Origin: Chryseobacterium gleum
Lineage (GTDB): Bacteria > Bacteroidota > Bacteroidia > Flavobacteriales_D > Crocinitomicaceae
Assembly (NCBI GenBank): GCA_945862165.1
Contig: CAMAXI010000002.1
Coordinates: 124,001-188,000, forward strand
Length of the DNA: 64,000 nt
Reading direction: 5' to 3'
Below, one piece after another: positions 53,676-62,138 of this stretch. The stretch's first letter is position 1. Every line of letters starts with the position of its first letter. Both the position numbers and the translations under genes were made by a program. A model generated the notes under the pieces. That model searched no databases. It worked only from the letters and a program-made list of their open reading frames with translations, and was not told the DNA's origin.

Positions 53676-54821
53676 TTGTGCGGCTACGTAGCCTGTAGAA
53701 AAACAAGCTTGTAGAAGATATCCACCGGTGGGTGCGTCCCAGTCAATCATTTCACCAACAATACTAATTTTTGGATAGTTGATTAAACGTAAGTTTTCAT
53801 CCAATTCATTCCAAGAAACTCCACCACTACACGAAATTCCTTCTTCAATAGGCCTAAACGAAATGGGTTGAATGAAGAAAGACTTTATTAATTTGGCTAT
53901 ATAATGTATTGATGTATACTCTTCCTTTGTTGCGTATGATTTACACCAAGAAATTATTGGAATTGGGATTTTCAATTTCTTTAACCCTTCCGAAATATTT
54001 TTAGCATTCTTTAATAAATCAACGATTTCATTTTCGGAAAAATCGGGTTTGAAATCAATCAAAATTGGCAATGAAATGTTTGAACGAATAGAAGGATTTA
54101 GATAATAAATAGGAGCTCCTTCAACTCCGTAATTGGTTAAAACAACTTCGCCTTTTCGTGTTGACTTGTGATGAGAGACAATTACATTTTTAAAAACTTC
54201 TCCTTGAAATTTTTGTAAAAATTCAGTAGGTAATAAACAGTTAATCCCTGCATTAGAAGCCTGGAATGGTACAATTTCAATTTGTTTCGTTTTAAACAGC
54301 GAAACCCAAGCGGCATCTGACCCTGTTTTTGGCCAAGAGGCAGCACCTAAACCTAATACAAGGTGATCGAATCGGTGTTTTTCAATAACTGTATTTGTTT
54401 TTATAATAACTTCATCCGAAGAAAAATCTTGGAGTGTTGTGTTGAAGACAAACTTTACACCTTGACTCTTTAAAAAATTCAACCAAGTTTTCAAGACAAA
54501 AGCCGGTTTGATTTCTTTCACAGGAAAAATTTTACCTGACGAACCAACATAGGTGTCAATTTCTAATTCTTTTAACCAAGTAACTAAATCATCGTTCGTA
54601 AACTGACGAATGATAGCTGCAATTTGCGGATGCGAATAATACGCTGTAAAATCATTTATTGAGCCGTCATGCGTTAGATTAAAACCACCATCCCCAGCAA
54701 CGAGAAACTTACGACCAGCGGTTTTCATTTTCTCAAAAACAAACACCTCGTTTCCTTTTTTGATTGCTTGTGTAGCAGCCATAAGAGAAGCAGGTCCAGC
54801 ACCGATGATAATAGTTTTCAT
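53667..54821 (-). CDS. HI0933/BaiN-type flavoprotein (predicted NAD(P)/FAD-dependent oxidoreductase)
   Basis: This 384-residue protein begins with an FAD-binding Rossmann motif IIIGAGPASLMAATQAIKKGN and has AGRKFLVAGDGGFNLTH, a family signature of the HI0933/TIGR03862 group. LVLGLGAASWPKTGSDA and the C-terminal SCSGGVSWNELDENL, then DAPTGGYLLQACFSTGYVAA, complete the FAD domain. Members have varied reductase activities and the substrate is unknown here. The last codons and the TGA stop fall in a CAGATT-type repeat block. Another block of this repeat forms the leader directly upstream of the start. Confidence 0.85.
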   Translation of the reverse strand: MKTIIIGAGPASLMAATQAIKKGNEVFVFEKMKTAGRKFLVAGDGGFNLTHDGSINDFTAYYSHPQIAAIIRQFTNDDLVTWLKELEIDTYVGSSGKIFPVKEIKPAFVLKTWLNFLKSQGVKFVFNTTLQDFSSDEVIIKTNTVIEKHRFDHLVLGLGAASWPKTGSDAAWVSLFKTKQIEIVPFQASNAGINCLLPTEFLQKFQGEVFKNVIVSHHKSTRKGEVVLTNYGVEGAPIYYLNPSIRSNISLPILIDFKPDFSENEIVDLLKNAKNISEGLKKLKIPIPIISWCKSYATKEEYTSIHYIAKLIKSFFIQPISFRPIEEGISCSGGVSWNELDENLRLINYPKISIVGEMIDWDAPTGGYLLQACFSTGYVAAQPI

Positions 54822-54822
54822 T

Positions 54823-54862
54823 TAGATTAACAGATTGGAAGATTAGCAGGTTGCAGATTGGA
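54823..54862. repeat. Short-repeat block of AGATT units before the flavoprotein gene
   Basis: TTAGATTAACAGATTGGAAG and following AGATT units occupy the bases directly upstream of the ATG at 54821. This is the same family as 53615-53675 and 60991-61045. Confidence 0.6.
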
Positions 54863-54877
54863 TGTATAATGCAAAAA

Positions 54878-54898
54878 AAAGCAGGAAAATCCTGCTTT
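54878..54898 (-). terminator. Rho-independent terminator after purT
   Basis: On the minus strand AAAGCAGGA and TCCTGCTTT pair around a short loop and are followed by a run of T. It starts seven bases after the purT stop codon. Confidence 0.85.
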
Positions 54899-54905
54899 AA
54901 GACGC

Positions 54906-56066
54906 TTACTTAACTTCAATAAGTAAAGCCATTGCTTGTGCTTTTTCTACGAGTTCTTGGACATCTTGATTTCCGTAAGTTAAAGTAACCGCCATTCTTC
55001 GGTATGGACGCGTAGATGGTTTACCAAAAAGACGTAAATCACTATTTGAGAAAATAGCAGCTTGGTCTAATCCTGAAAAAACTGGTTCGTTTTCTGAAGT
55101 TTCAGTCGCTAAAACAACTGCACTTGCGCCATTTCTATGTAAGTCGATTTGAGGAATTGGAATATTTAATATTGCACGTGCGTGTAATTCAAATTCATTG
55201 TAGGATTGTGTACCTGCTAGTGTAACCATACCAGTATCATGTGGTCTTGGAGAAAGTTCTGAAAAATAAGCCCCTTCTTTTGTTATGAAGAATTCAACTC
55301 CCCAAAGTCCAGCGCCACCCAATGCTTTGGTAACATCCGCAGCCATTTGTTGTGCCTCTTTTAAATGTTCTTCATTCATTGGCATTGGCTGCCAACTTTC
55401 TTGGTAATCTCCTCGTTCTTGTCTGTGGCCAATTGGCGGACAAAATAAGGTAGGTCCATCTTTTTGAGTTACCGTTAATAAGGTTATTTCGTAATCAAAA
55501 TCTATAAATCCTTCAACAATTACTTCTTTCAAATCTCCTCTAGAACCCTCTAAAGCGTAATTCCACGCTTTTTGCCAATCTACTTCCGATTTAATTACGG
55601 ATTGACCTTTACCAGAACTTGACATCAAAGGTTTTACTACACAAGGCATTCCTGTGTATTTAACAGCTTCCACTAATTCATCGTAGGAAGTTGCATATTT
55701 ATATTTAGCTGTACGAACACCTACTTCTATTGCTGCAAGGTCACGAATCGCTTTACGATTCATGGTAAAATTTGCAGCTTTTGCACTAGGAACAACTTGA
55801 ATTCCTTGTGCTTCATAGTCATAAAAACGTTCGGTACGAATTGCTTCAATTTCTGGTACAATTAAATCTGGTTGGTGTTTTGCAACAATTTGATCTAACT
55901 GATCCCCATTTAACATATCGATTACTTCAAATTCATGCGCGACTTGCATAGCAGGTGCGTTTTTGTAACTGTCAACAGCAATTACATATTGCCCGAGGCG
56001 TTGTGCAGCGATGGTAAATTCTTTTCCTAATTCACCGGAACCTAGTAGTAAAATTTTTTTTCTCAT
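54906..56066 (-). CDS. purT: Formate-dependent phosphoribosylglycinamide formyltransferase (GAR transformylase 2)
   Basis: PurT makes formyl-GAR from GAR, formate and ATP in purine synthesis, replacing the folate-dependent PurN step. I use the ATG at 56066 (386 residues, [20 protein letters not shown]), the canonical PurT start. ATP-grasp motifs include [65 protein letters not shown] and [14 protein letters not shown]. The C-terminal [14 protein letters not shown] is also typical. It is divergent from prs, another enzyme of nucleotide precursor supply. Confidence 0.95.
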   Translation of the reverse strand: MRKKILLLGSGELGKEFTIAAQRLGQYVIAVDSYKNAPAMQVAHEFEVIDMLNGDQLDQIVAKHQPDLIVPEIEAIRTERFYDYEAQGIQVVPSAKAANFTMNRKAIRDLAAIEVGVRTAKYKYATSYDELVEAVKYTGMPCVVKPLMSSSGKGQSVIKSEVDWQKAWNYALEGSRGDLKEVIVEGFIDFDYEITLLTVTQKDGPTLFCPPIGHRQERGDYQESWQPMPMNEEHLKEAQQMAADVTKALGGAGLWGVEFFITKEGAYFSELSPRPHDTGMVTLAGTQSYNEFELHARAILNIPIPQIDLHRNGASAVVLATETSENEPVFSGLDQAAIFSNSDLRLFGKPSTRPYRRMAVTLTYGNQDVQELVEKAQAMALLIEVK

Positions 56067-56071
56067 AAAAA

Positions 56072-56079
56072 CAAAGGTA
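56072..56079 (-). promoter_or_regulatory. Predicted -7 box of purT
   Basis: On the minus strand TACCTTTG matches TAnnTTTG. A TTTTTTTG with its TTG at 56101-56103 lies 21 bases upstream, and the start codon follows the box by five bases, so the leader would be very short. Confidence 0.5.
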
Positions 56080-56154
56080 ACAAATAAGAAAAAAATAGCA
56101 CAAAAAAATTGTTTGTTCTTGCTATTAACCACCTAACTAATCTAAAAAAAAGAC

Positions 56155-56162
56155 TACTTTTG
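56155..56162 (+). promoter_or_regulatory. Predicted -7 box of prs
   Basis: TACTTTTG matches TAnnTTTG, 21 bases before the prs ATG at 56184. The -33 element is not clear. Confidence 0.45.
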
Positions 56163-56183
56163 TTCTTTACTAAACAAGAATTT

Positions 56184-57122
56184 ATGTCGATTGGTGTTAA
56201 AATATTTGCTGGAAGAGCTTCGAAAGATTTAGCTGGAAGAATTGCTACTTCCTATGGTACAACTTTAGGAGATGTTAAAGTCCTAGATTTCAGTGATGGC
56301 GAGTTTCAACCATCTTTTGAAGAAACCGTTCGTGGACAAGATGTATTTATTGTACAATCTACCATGCCACCGAGTGACAATTTATTTGAGTTATTACTAT
56401 TAATTGATGCGGCAAAAAGAGCTTCTGCTCGTAAGATAATTGCTGTGATTCCATACTTCGGATTAGCGAGACAAGATCGAAAAGACAAGCCACGTGTTGC
56501 AATCGGTGCTAAATTAGTCGCAAATATGTTGATGGCTGCCGGAGTTGACCGAGTAATAACGATGGATTTACACGCGGAACAAATCCAAGGATTTTTTGAA
56601 GTTCCTGTAGATCATTTATATGCTTCTACGATTTTCTACAAAGAATTGCATGAGTTAAACAAAACAGGTAACTTAATCATGGCTGCACCAGATGCTGGAG
56701 GAGCTAAACGTGCAAATTCGTATGCTAAAGTTTTAAATATCGGTTTGGCATTATGTCACAAAAACCGTAAAAAAGCGAATGAAATTGCAGAGATGACCGT
56801 TATTGGAGATGTATCTGGTAAAGATGTAATACTTGTAGATGACATGTGTGATACTGCTGGTACATTAACAACTGCAGCAGATTTATTTATGGAGAAAGGT
56901 GCTAAAAGTGTTCGTGCATTTTGTACACATGCGATCTTATCTGGACCAGCATACGAACGCATTGAAAATTCAAAAATTACAGAATTAATTGTAACGGATA
57001 CCATTCCATTAAAGAGACATTCTGACAAAATAAGAGTATTACCAATTGATGAATTATTTGCAGATGTTATTAAAAGTTTAATAACAAACAAGTCAATTAG
57101 TGATTTATTCGTAATTTCGTAA
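56184..57122 (+). CDS. prs: Ribose-phosphate pyrophosphokinase (PRPP synthetase)
   Basis: This enzyme makes PRPP from ribose 5-phosphate and ATP, for purine, pyrimidine, His and Trp synthesis. From the ATG at 56184 it has 312 residues. Motifs are FAGRASKDLAGRIA, DGEFQP, FIVQSTMPPSDNLFELLLLIDA, the flexible-loop segment YFGLARQDRKDKPR, TMDLHAEQIQGFFEVPVDHL and the PRPP-binding loop ILVDDMCDTAGTLTTAA. Length is normal for class I. The longer frame from 56109 would overlap the promoter. rplY starts 23 bases later and is probably co-transcribed. Confidence 0.95.
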   Translation: MSIGVKIFAGRASKDLAGRIATSYGTTLGDVKVLDFSDGEFQPSFEETVRGQDVFIVQSTMPPSDNLFELLLLIDAAKRASARKIIAVIPYFGLARQDRKDKPRVAIGAKLVANMLMAAGVDRVITMDLHAEQIQGFFEVPVDHLYASTIFYKELHELNKTGNLIMAAPDAGGAKRANSYAKVLNIGLALCHKNRKKANEIAEMTVIGDVSGKDVILVDDMCDTAGTLTTAADLFMEKGAKSVRAFCTHAILSGPAYERIENSKITELIVTDTIPLKRHSDKIRVLPIDELFADVIKSLITNKSISDLFVIS

Positions 57123-57145
57123 TCTAATAATCAAAAATAAAACAA

Positions 57146-57733
57146 ATGAAAGTATCAAAATTGAGCGGTTTGTTAAGAGCAAACGTAGGGAAGAAAGATG
57201 CTGCAGCACTTCGCAGAGAAGAGAGAGTACCATGTGTACTTTATGGACAAGGAACGCAAGTTCACTTTTCAGCTCGCAGAATTGACGTTGAAAAATTAGT
57301 GTTCACTCCAGAAGTGTATCAAGTTGAGTTAGATGTTGAAGGAAGAACAGCGAAAGCAATCATCCAAGATATCCAACAAGATAATTTAAATGGAAAAGTA
57401 AAACACATAGATTTCTATGAGTTGAACGAAACTAAACCAGTTAAAGTTGCGTTACCAGTTCGTTTAACAGGTGCATCTCGTGGTGTATTAGCAGGGGGTA
57501 AATTATTACAAGTATTCCGTCGTTTGACAGTATTTGCTTTACCAAGTGCTTTACCAGATGCTGTAACTATTGATATTACAAAGTTACGTATTGGTCAATC
57601 TATTCGTGTAGGACAAATTGAAGCGAATGGATTAACTTTTTTAGAGGCTGCTAACGCAGTTGTTGTTTCTGTTAAAATGGCAAGAGGGGCTGCAAAAGGT
57701 TCTGACGGTGGTGATGACGAAGACGAAGAATAA
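57146..57733 (+). CDS. rplY: Ribosomal protein bL25 (general stress protein Ctc type)
   Basis: bL25 binds 5S rRNA in the large subunit. The 195-residue form has the RNA-binding N-terminal L25 domain (LRREERVPCVLYG, IIQDIQQDNLNGKVKHIDFYEL) and the C-terminal TL5/Ctc beta domain (VRLTGASRGVLAGGKLLQVFRRL, LRIGQSIRVGQIEANGL). It ends with an acidic Gly/Asp/Glu tail (DGGDDEDEE) common in Bacteroidota. It follows prs and is ended by a strong hairpin. Confidence 0.93.
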   Translation: MKVSKLSGLLRANVGKKDAAALRREERVPCVLYGQGTQVHFSARRIDVEKLVFTPEVYQVELDVEGRTAKAIIQDIQQDNLNGKVKHIDFYELNETKPVKVALPVRLTGASRGVLAGGKLLQVFRRLTVFALPSALPDAVTIDITKLRIGQSIRVGQIEANGLTFLEAANAVVVSVKMARGAAKGSDGGDDEDEE

Positions 57734-57753
57734 GAAATTTCTTTTTAAAATTG

Positions 57754-57785
57754 AAAGCCTGATGATTATTCGTCAGGCTTTTTTT
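57754..57785 (+). terminator. Rho-independent terminator after rplY
   Basis: AAAGCCTGA and TCAGGCTTT pair around a short loop and are followed by seven T. It starts about 20 bases after the rplY stop. Confidence 0.9.
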
Positions 57786-57798
57786 ATGTTATAAATCT

Positions 57799-57806
57799 TA
57801 TATTTG
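57799..57806 (+). promoter_or_regulatory. Predicted -7 box placed 4 bases before the SUFU-family gene
   Basis: TATATTTG matches TAnnTTTG and ends four bases before the ATG at 57811, directly after the rplY terminator. Confidence 0.45.
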
Positions 57807-57810
57807 TGCC

Positions 57811-58431
57811 ATGACTGAACTAGCACAAAATCTACAGGCGCGATTTCCGAGTGCACAAATCACTTTACTTGAAAAACAGACTTCTTCTGATATTGATTTA
57901 CTTTTAATATCCACCGTAAAACGTTCACCGGTTCAATTATTAATGACATGCGGACTCTCAGAATATGTGCAACCTGTTCCCGAGAAATACAAAACACTTC
58001 AACATATTGAGTTATACTTTTGTTTGCCAAGCTATTGGGATATAAACGCTATCGACAACCCATCCATGCATTGGGTAAAGTCATGGATTCAAAAGCTTTC
58101 GCGGTTTTTAATTGAAAAACAAACCTGGTATGGTGTTGGACATACATTTCCAAATGGTAATCCTTCGGAAGCAATCTCCCCAACAATGCAGCAAAAATAT
58201 TTTTTATTGAATACCCCAACCTATTTTTCGGAGGAATTACAGCCTTTAGAAGTAGCTGGGAAAACGGTAGAATTTTTAGCGATTGTTCCCATTTTTGAAG
58301 ATGAATTAGATTACAAAATGGGGAAGGGAACGTATAAATTACAAAAGAAATTTTTAGATAAAAACATTACGGAACTTTTAGATGATTATCGTATGTCGAC
58401 CTTAAAAAGCAAATGGCGGGTATTTCGATAA
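57811..58431 (+). CDS. Suppressor-of-fused (SUFU) domain protein
   Basis: This 206-residue cytoplasmic protein spans the bacterial SUFU domain (PF05076). Its features are SSDIDLLLISTVKRSPVQLLMTCGLSEY, HIELYFCLPSYWDIN, WYGVGHTFPNGNP, FLAIVPIFEDELDYKMGKGTYKL, and the C-terminal DDYR motif. In bacteria such domains are often immunity proteins or stand-alone proteins of unknown role. No polymorphic toxin gene is adjacent, so an immunity role is not supported here. It has its own promoter candidate. Confidence 0.82.
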   Translation: MTELAQNLQARFPSAQITLLEKQTSSDIDLLLISTVKRSPVQLLMTCGLSEYVQPVPEKYKTLQHIELYFCLPSYWDINAIDNPSMHWVKSWIQKLSRFLIEKQTWYGVGHTFPNGNPSEAISPTMQQKYFLLNTPTYFSEELQPLEVAGKTVEFLAIVPIFEDELDYKMGKGTYKLQKKFLDKNITELLDDYRMSTLKSKWRVFR

Positions 58432-58497
58432 ATTTATCTTTTTCAAACAAAAACATACTAATTACTTCGTGCTAATAAACTTTAGCTAATTATACAA

Positions 58498-58505
58498 TAT
58501 ATTTG
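58498..58505 (+). promoter_or_regulatory. Predicted -7 box of the Wzz-like/ligase-like pair
   Basis: TATATTTG matches TAnnTTTG, 34 bases before the ATG at 58540. No clear -33 element is seen. Confidence 0.4.
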
Positions 58506-58539
58506 CAAGTTATACGTTATAGGGGACAATTTAAAGATT

Positions 58540-59532
58540 ATGGAACAACAATTAGATACGATTATACAAAAGGAAAACATCGTTCAATTTATCTGGAAAA
58601 AGCGCAAATTAATTGGTTTGGTAACGCTAGTTGGAGCAATTGCTTCGTTGGTTATTTCGTTTTTTATCACTCCTGAATATTTATCTACCGCGATTGTTTT
58701 CCCAACAGCGACTAGTTCTGTTTCCTTCTCTGAACAACGAAATGCGAAGGCTTCATCCATGGATTTTGGGGAAGAAGAACAAGCCGAACAAATGATACAA
58801 ATTTTACAATCTGCCCAAATTCGCGATCGTATTGTACAGCAGTTTGGATTGATGAAACATTATGAAATTAAAGAAACAGACCCATATAAGAACCATAAGT
58901 TAGGCGAACAATATGCAGGACATTTTAGTTTTACCCGAACACGCTACGGTTCTATTCAAATAGATGTATTAGATAAAAATGCTACCCAAGCAGCAGCGAT
59001 GGCAAACAAAATTGTAGACCTCATCGATACGGTAAAGAATGAAATGATCAAGGCTAGAACAATTCCTGCCTATGAAATTAATAGAAGGGAAAAAGAACTC
59101 ATCGAACAAGATATCAAAATCATCTTAAATCGTCTGGATAGTTTGAGTGCCATTGGCGTGGTAACGGATGAAGGTCGTGCAACTCTTTTTCAAGCATATA
59201 ATGAAGCAAAAGGTAAAGAAGATAGACGTTATTTCCGCAAACAAATTGATGTGAATGTAAAACACGGAGCAGAATTTGATGGGTTATCGATGATGCGGGA
59301 TGAAAAAATGACAAAATTAGCAGAATTTGAAACTGCGTATGACCAGGCAGAATCGGATGCAAATGCGAATTTTAGTCACAAATTCGTTGTAGAACGCGCA
59401 GTGAAAGCAGATAAGAAGGAAAAACCAAAAAAATCAGTGATTGTTCTTATTTCAACGCTTTCTACCCTATTATTAATGATCTTTTTACTCTTATTACAAG
59501 AACGTATCCAAGAACTTCGAAAAGCGTCCTAG
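58540..59532 (+). CDS. Wzz-like polysaccharide chain-length/export protein
   Basis: This 330-residue protein has the polysaccharide co-polymerase layout. A short cytoplasmic N-terminus precedes a membrane helix (LIGLVTLVGAIASLVISFFI) and the Wzz-type segment TPEYLSTAIVFPTATS. A long periplasmic helical region follows (about 60-290, with AMANKIVDLIDTVKNEMI), and a C-terminal membrane helix (VIVLISTLSTLLLMIFLLLL). There is no kinase domain, so it is not a Wzc. It probably controls glycan chain length together with the next gene. Its TAG stop overlaps the GTG start of that gene by one base. Confidence 0.8.
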   Translation: MEQQLDTIIQKENIVQFIWKKRKLIGLVTLVGAIASLVISFFITPEYLSTAIVFPTATSSVSFSEQRNAKASSMDFGEEEQAEQMIQILQSAQIRDRIVQQFGLMKHYEIKETDPYKNHKLGEQYAGHFSFTRTRYGSIQIDVLDKNATQAAAMANKIVDLIDTVKNEMIKARTIPAYEINRREKELIEQDIKIILNRLDSLSAIGVVTDEGRATLFQAYNEAKGKEDRRYFRKQIDVNVKHGAEFDGLSMMRDEKMTKLAEFETAYDQAESDANANFSHKFVVERAVKADKKEKPKKSVIVLISTLSTLLLMIFLLLLQERIQELRKAS

Positions 59533-60974
59533 TGCAAACGATTAAATCCAATTTATTCGCAATTATCGGAAGTAGTTTATTTATACTATTTTCTCTAGTT
59601 GCTTTTTATGTAGAAAATTGGTTTTACTTTTTTACTCCATTCGCACTACTTATTATCTACATATCGATTTATCATACTAAATATGTATTTCTATTTATCC
59701 TATTTGCAACTCCATTAAGTATAAATATTGAGGAATTTGTAACAAGTGTCGGTTTATATATCCCAACTGAACCCTTGTTATTTGGACTACTATTACTCGT
59801 GATTATGTATCAATTGCGGACAAATTTTATACCCGAATTTGTTTTTAAAAACGAAATTGTTTGGGCGATTGGAATCTATTTAGCTTGGATTTTTATTAGT
59901 GCGTGCATGAGTACACATCCCCTAGTCTCTTTTAAATTTTTATTGGTAAAACTTTGGTATGTAGTTCCATTAATTGGTTTTGGTGCACACATTTTTCAAA
60001 ACAAACGGTATATCCGTTCATTTTTGTGGCTTTATAGTGTGTCTATGTGTATTGTGATTGTTTATACGGTTATTAAGCATGCTGGATATGGATTTGCTGA
60101 AAAACAAAGTCACTGGGTAATGGACCCATTTTTTCGGGACCACACAATTTATGGCGCAGCAGTCGCATTGATTTTCCCATTTCTTTTAGGTTTATACTTC
60201 TCCAAAAAGCACGATTTATTTACCCAAGTTATTTTATTGGTATTGTTAGTAATCAATTTAACCGGATTGTATTTTTCCTATACCAGAGCTGCATGGTTAA
60301 GTATCGTTGCTGCGGGAGGTGTTTGGTTATTAATCGCTTTTAAAGTAAAATTTAAGTACATTCTATTCACTGTTATCAGTTTGGTTGTGGTATTAACACT
60401 CTCTTGGACCGAAATTCAATTTGCACTGGCAAAAAATAAATCCGAACATACGACAGAAGATTTTGGAAAACGTTTGGAAAGTGCTGCAAATGTTACAACG
60501 GATGCGTCCAATCTAGAGCGCTTAAATCGCTGGTCGTGTGCGATGTCGATGTTTGAGGAACGACCAATGTTTGGGTTTGGTCCAGGAACCTACGCTTTTG
60601 AATATGCTCGTTTTCAGAAACCAGAAAATTTAACGATTATTTCTACCAATTTTGGGGATGGTGGAAATGCGCACAGTGAATATTTAGGGCCATTATCGGA
60701 AATGGGAGTCTTAGGCTTATTGACGACCTTGTTGTTAATCGGTACAATCTTTTACAAAGGAATTACCTTATACAATCGTTGGGGTGAGGGAGATCGCGAG
60801 ATGCGCGTGTTATTACTATGCATGCTATTGTCGTTGGTAACGTATTTCGTACATGGAATACTTAACAATTACTTAGATACCGATAAAGCATGTGTACCGA
60901 TTTTTACGATATGCGCGTGTATTGTGGTGATGGAGAAACGAGTGACGAGAGACGAAGTAAGAGGGACGAAGTGA
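59532..60974 (+). CDS. O-antigen ligase/polymerase-like membrane protein, GTG start
   Basis: This 480-residue polytopic protein has about eleven helices. The conserved periplasmic loop reads ERLNRWSCAMSMFEERPMFGFG, then PGTYAFEYARFQ and GNAHSEYLGPLSEMGVLG. The His in NAHSEYL is the Wzy_C/WaaL family signature. Translation appears to start at GTG 59532 within TAGTG, coupled to the Wzz-like gene. The last eleven codons (RVTRDEVRGTK) and the stop lie in a GTGACGA-type repeat, so the C-terminus is repeat-encoded. It likely polymerises or ligates the glycan governed by the Wzz-like partner. Confidence 0.82.
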   Translation: MQTIKSNLFAIIGSSLFILFSLVAFYVENWFYFFTPFALLIIYISIYHTKYVFLFILFATPLSINIEEFVTSVGLYIPTEPLLFGLLLLVIMYQLRTNFIPEFVFKNEIVWAIGIYLAWIFISACMSTHPLVSFKFLLVKLWYVVPLIGFGAHIFQNKRYIRSFLWLYSVSMCIVIVYTVIKHAGYGFAEKQSHWVMDPFFRDHTIYGAAVALIFPFLLGLYFSKKHDLFTQVILLVLLVINLTGLYFSYTRAAWLSIVAAGGVWLLIAFKVKFKYILFTVISLVVVLTLSWTEIQFALAKNKSEHTTEDFGKRLESAANVTTDASNLERLNRWSCAMSMFEERPMFGFGPGTYAFEYARFQKPENLTIISTNFGDGGNAHSEYLGPLSEMGVLGLLTTLLLIGTIFYKGITLYNRWGEGDREMRVLLLCMLLSLVTYFVHGILNNYLDTDKACVPIFTICACIVVMEKRVTRDEVRGTK

Positions 60975-61045
60975 CGGGTTGAGAAGAGAATAGATTGGCA
61001 GATTACAAATTGCAGATTGATAAATTACAGATTGCAGATTGACAA
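60938..61045. repeat. Two short-repeat blocks: GTGACGA units then CAGATT/AAATTGCAGATTG units
   Basis: ACGAGTGACGAGAGACGAAG and following units (60938-60976) form the end of the ligase-like gene. AGATTGGCAGATTACAAATT-type units (60991-61045) fill the gap up to the convergent VIT1 gene. The arrangement copies that at 53575-53675. Confidence 0.65.
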
Positions 61046-61046
61046 A

Positions 61047-61748
61047 TTAAACATTAACGCCGAATAGGTAACCTACAAGTGCTGTTAGCCCCATTGCGAG
61101 GGTGCCCCAAATGGTGATGCGCAAGATTGCTTTTTTAATGCTGGAACCACCAGTTTTTGCAGCGATTGTTCCGAGTAGTACTAAAAAGAGAATCGACGAA
61201 GCATATAAGGCATATTCCATTCCTGATAAAGGAGAAAAAAGCACGACAATAAGCGGTAATATTCCGCCGAGTGTAAAGGCAGCGCCGGAAGCCAATGCAG
61301 CTTGGATAGGATTTGCCTGACTAATTTCATTGATTCCTAATTCATCGCGGACATGCGCAGCCAACGCATCTTTTTCGGTAAGTTCGATCGCTACTTGCAT
61401 AGCGGTTTCTTTAGATAATCCTCTTTGTTCATAGATGGTTGCTAGAATTTGTAATTCTTCTTCCGGCATATCTTGTAATTCTTGTGCTTCGCGGGCGATA
61501 TCGGCTTTTTCGGTATCCATTTGGGAACTTACCGACACATATTCTCCGGCAGCCATTGCCAATGCACCAGCAACCAAACCAGCAATCGTAGCCAACACAA
61601 TAGGTTCGCGGGTAGAACTTGCTGCGGCAATACCGATAGCAATACTTGTAATGGAAAGAATACCATCATTTGCTCCTAACACAGCCGCACGCAGCCAATT
61701 ACTTCTATGTATGTAGTGATTGTCTAGGTAATTATCGATATCTACCAT
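61047..61748 (-). CDS. VIT1/CCC1-family iron/manganese transporter
   Basis: This 233-residue membrane protein has five predicted helices. It contains SNWLRAAVLGANDGILSITSIAIG and AGLVAGALAMAAGEYVSVSSQ, the TM1-TM2 signatures of the family. A helical cytoplasmic domain (ADIAREAQELQDMPEEELQILA) probably binds metal through its acidic residues. The remaining helices are near the C-terminus (FTLGGILPLIVVLF, LVLLGTIAAKTG). Plant VIT1 moves Fe2+ or Mn2+ into vacuoles; bacterial members are thought to export these ions. No Fur-like site is obvious. Confidence 0.9.
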   Translation of the reverse strand: MVDIDNYLDNHYIHRSNWLRAAVLGANDGILSITSIAIGIAAASSTREPIVLATIAGLVAGALAMAAGEYVSVSSQMDTEKADIAREAQELQDMPEEELQILATIYEQRGLSKETAMQVAIELTEKDALAAHVRDELGINEISQANPIQAALASGAAFTLGGILPLIVVLFSPLSGMEYALYASSILFLVLLGTIAAKTGGSSIKKAILRITIWGTLAMGLTALVGYLFGVNV

Positions 61749-61863
61749 ACGATTTTGAATTTTAGTTGACTTAAAGGTACAATAATACTAGATTCTATAA
61801 ACACTAACAAATTATTATTGAAGATAGTGCTAATCTACATTTACATAAAAATAGAAAATTTAG

Positions 61864-61895
61864 TTTGAAGAATACAACTATTTAAAGTAAGTTTG
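61864..61895 (+). promoter_or_regulatory. Near-ideal Bacteroidota promoter for the candidate RNA
   Basis: TTTG (61864-61867) and TAAGTTTG (61888-61895) match the -33 and -7 elements, with a 20-base spacer. It is the best promoter match I found in the window. Transcription would start near 61900, and no gene starts within the next 200 bases. Confidence 0.65.
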
Positions 61896-61899
61896 TCTT

Positions 61900-62091
61900 A
61901 ATCTCAAACGAGAGAGATTTATTAAAAAATTAGCGTTTGCTAAACTGCCTGTAAAAGAAAAGTCGAAAATTCAATGTACACAGGGAAGTTAGAGTTAAAC
62001 GCTCATGCCATAGGCGTGGGCGTTGCTTTACTTTGTGTACAGGGCTTCGACTCCCTCTTTTACAAGTATTGCAACAGTCCCACGCTTTTTT
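61900..62091 (+). ncRNA. Candidate structured RNA (6S-like size and shape), not identified
   Basis: Downstream of the promoter, a long imperfect hairpin can be drawn: TGTAAAAGA/TCTTTTACA (61950-61958 with 62056-62064), GTCGAA/TTCGAC (61962-61967 with 62046-62051), TGTACACA/TGTGTACA (61975-61982 with 62034-62041) and AAGT/ACTT (61986-61989 with 62030-62033). The apex is a 12-bp stem, AACGCTCATGCC/GGCGTGGGCGTT (61998-62009 with 62013-62024), closed by ATA. Outer AGCGT/ACGCT (61932-61936, 62082-62086) pairs just before a run of six T. That gives 39 inner pairs with internal loops and a transcript of about 190 bases. No ORF fits. The 6S family is a possibility, and a cis element for the next gene is an alternative. 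Confidence 0.55.
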
Positions 62092-62138
62092 ATTTTATTT
62101 ATAACTACTTAGGGACGGGTAAACTAAATAAATGAGGT

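Noticed and set aside
61950-62064. tmRNA or tRNA-like fold suggested by GGGCTTCGACTCCC
   Set aside because: The T-loop-like bases cannot form a proper five-bp T stem (position 61 would be C opposite C), and no acceptor stem, CCA-type end or tag-peptide reading frame fits.
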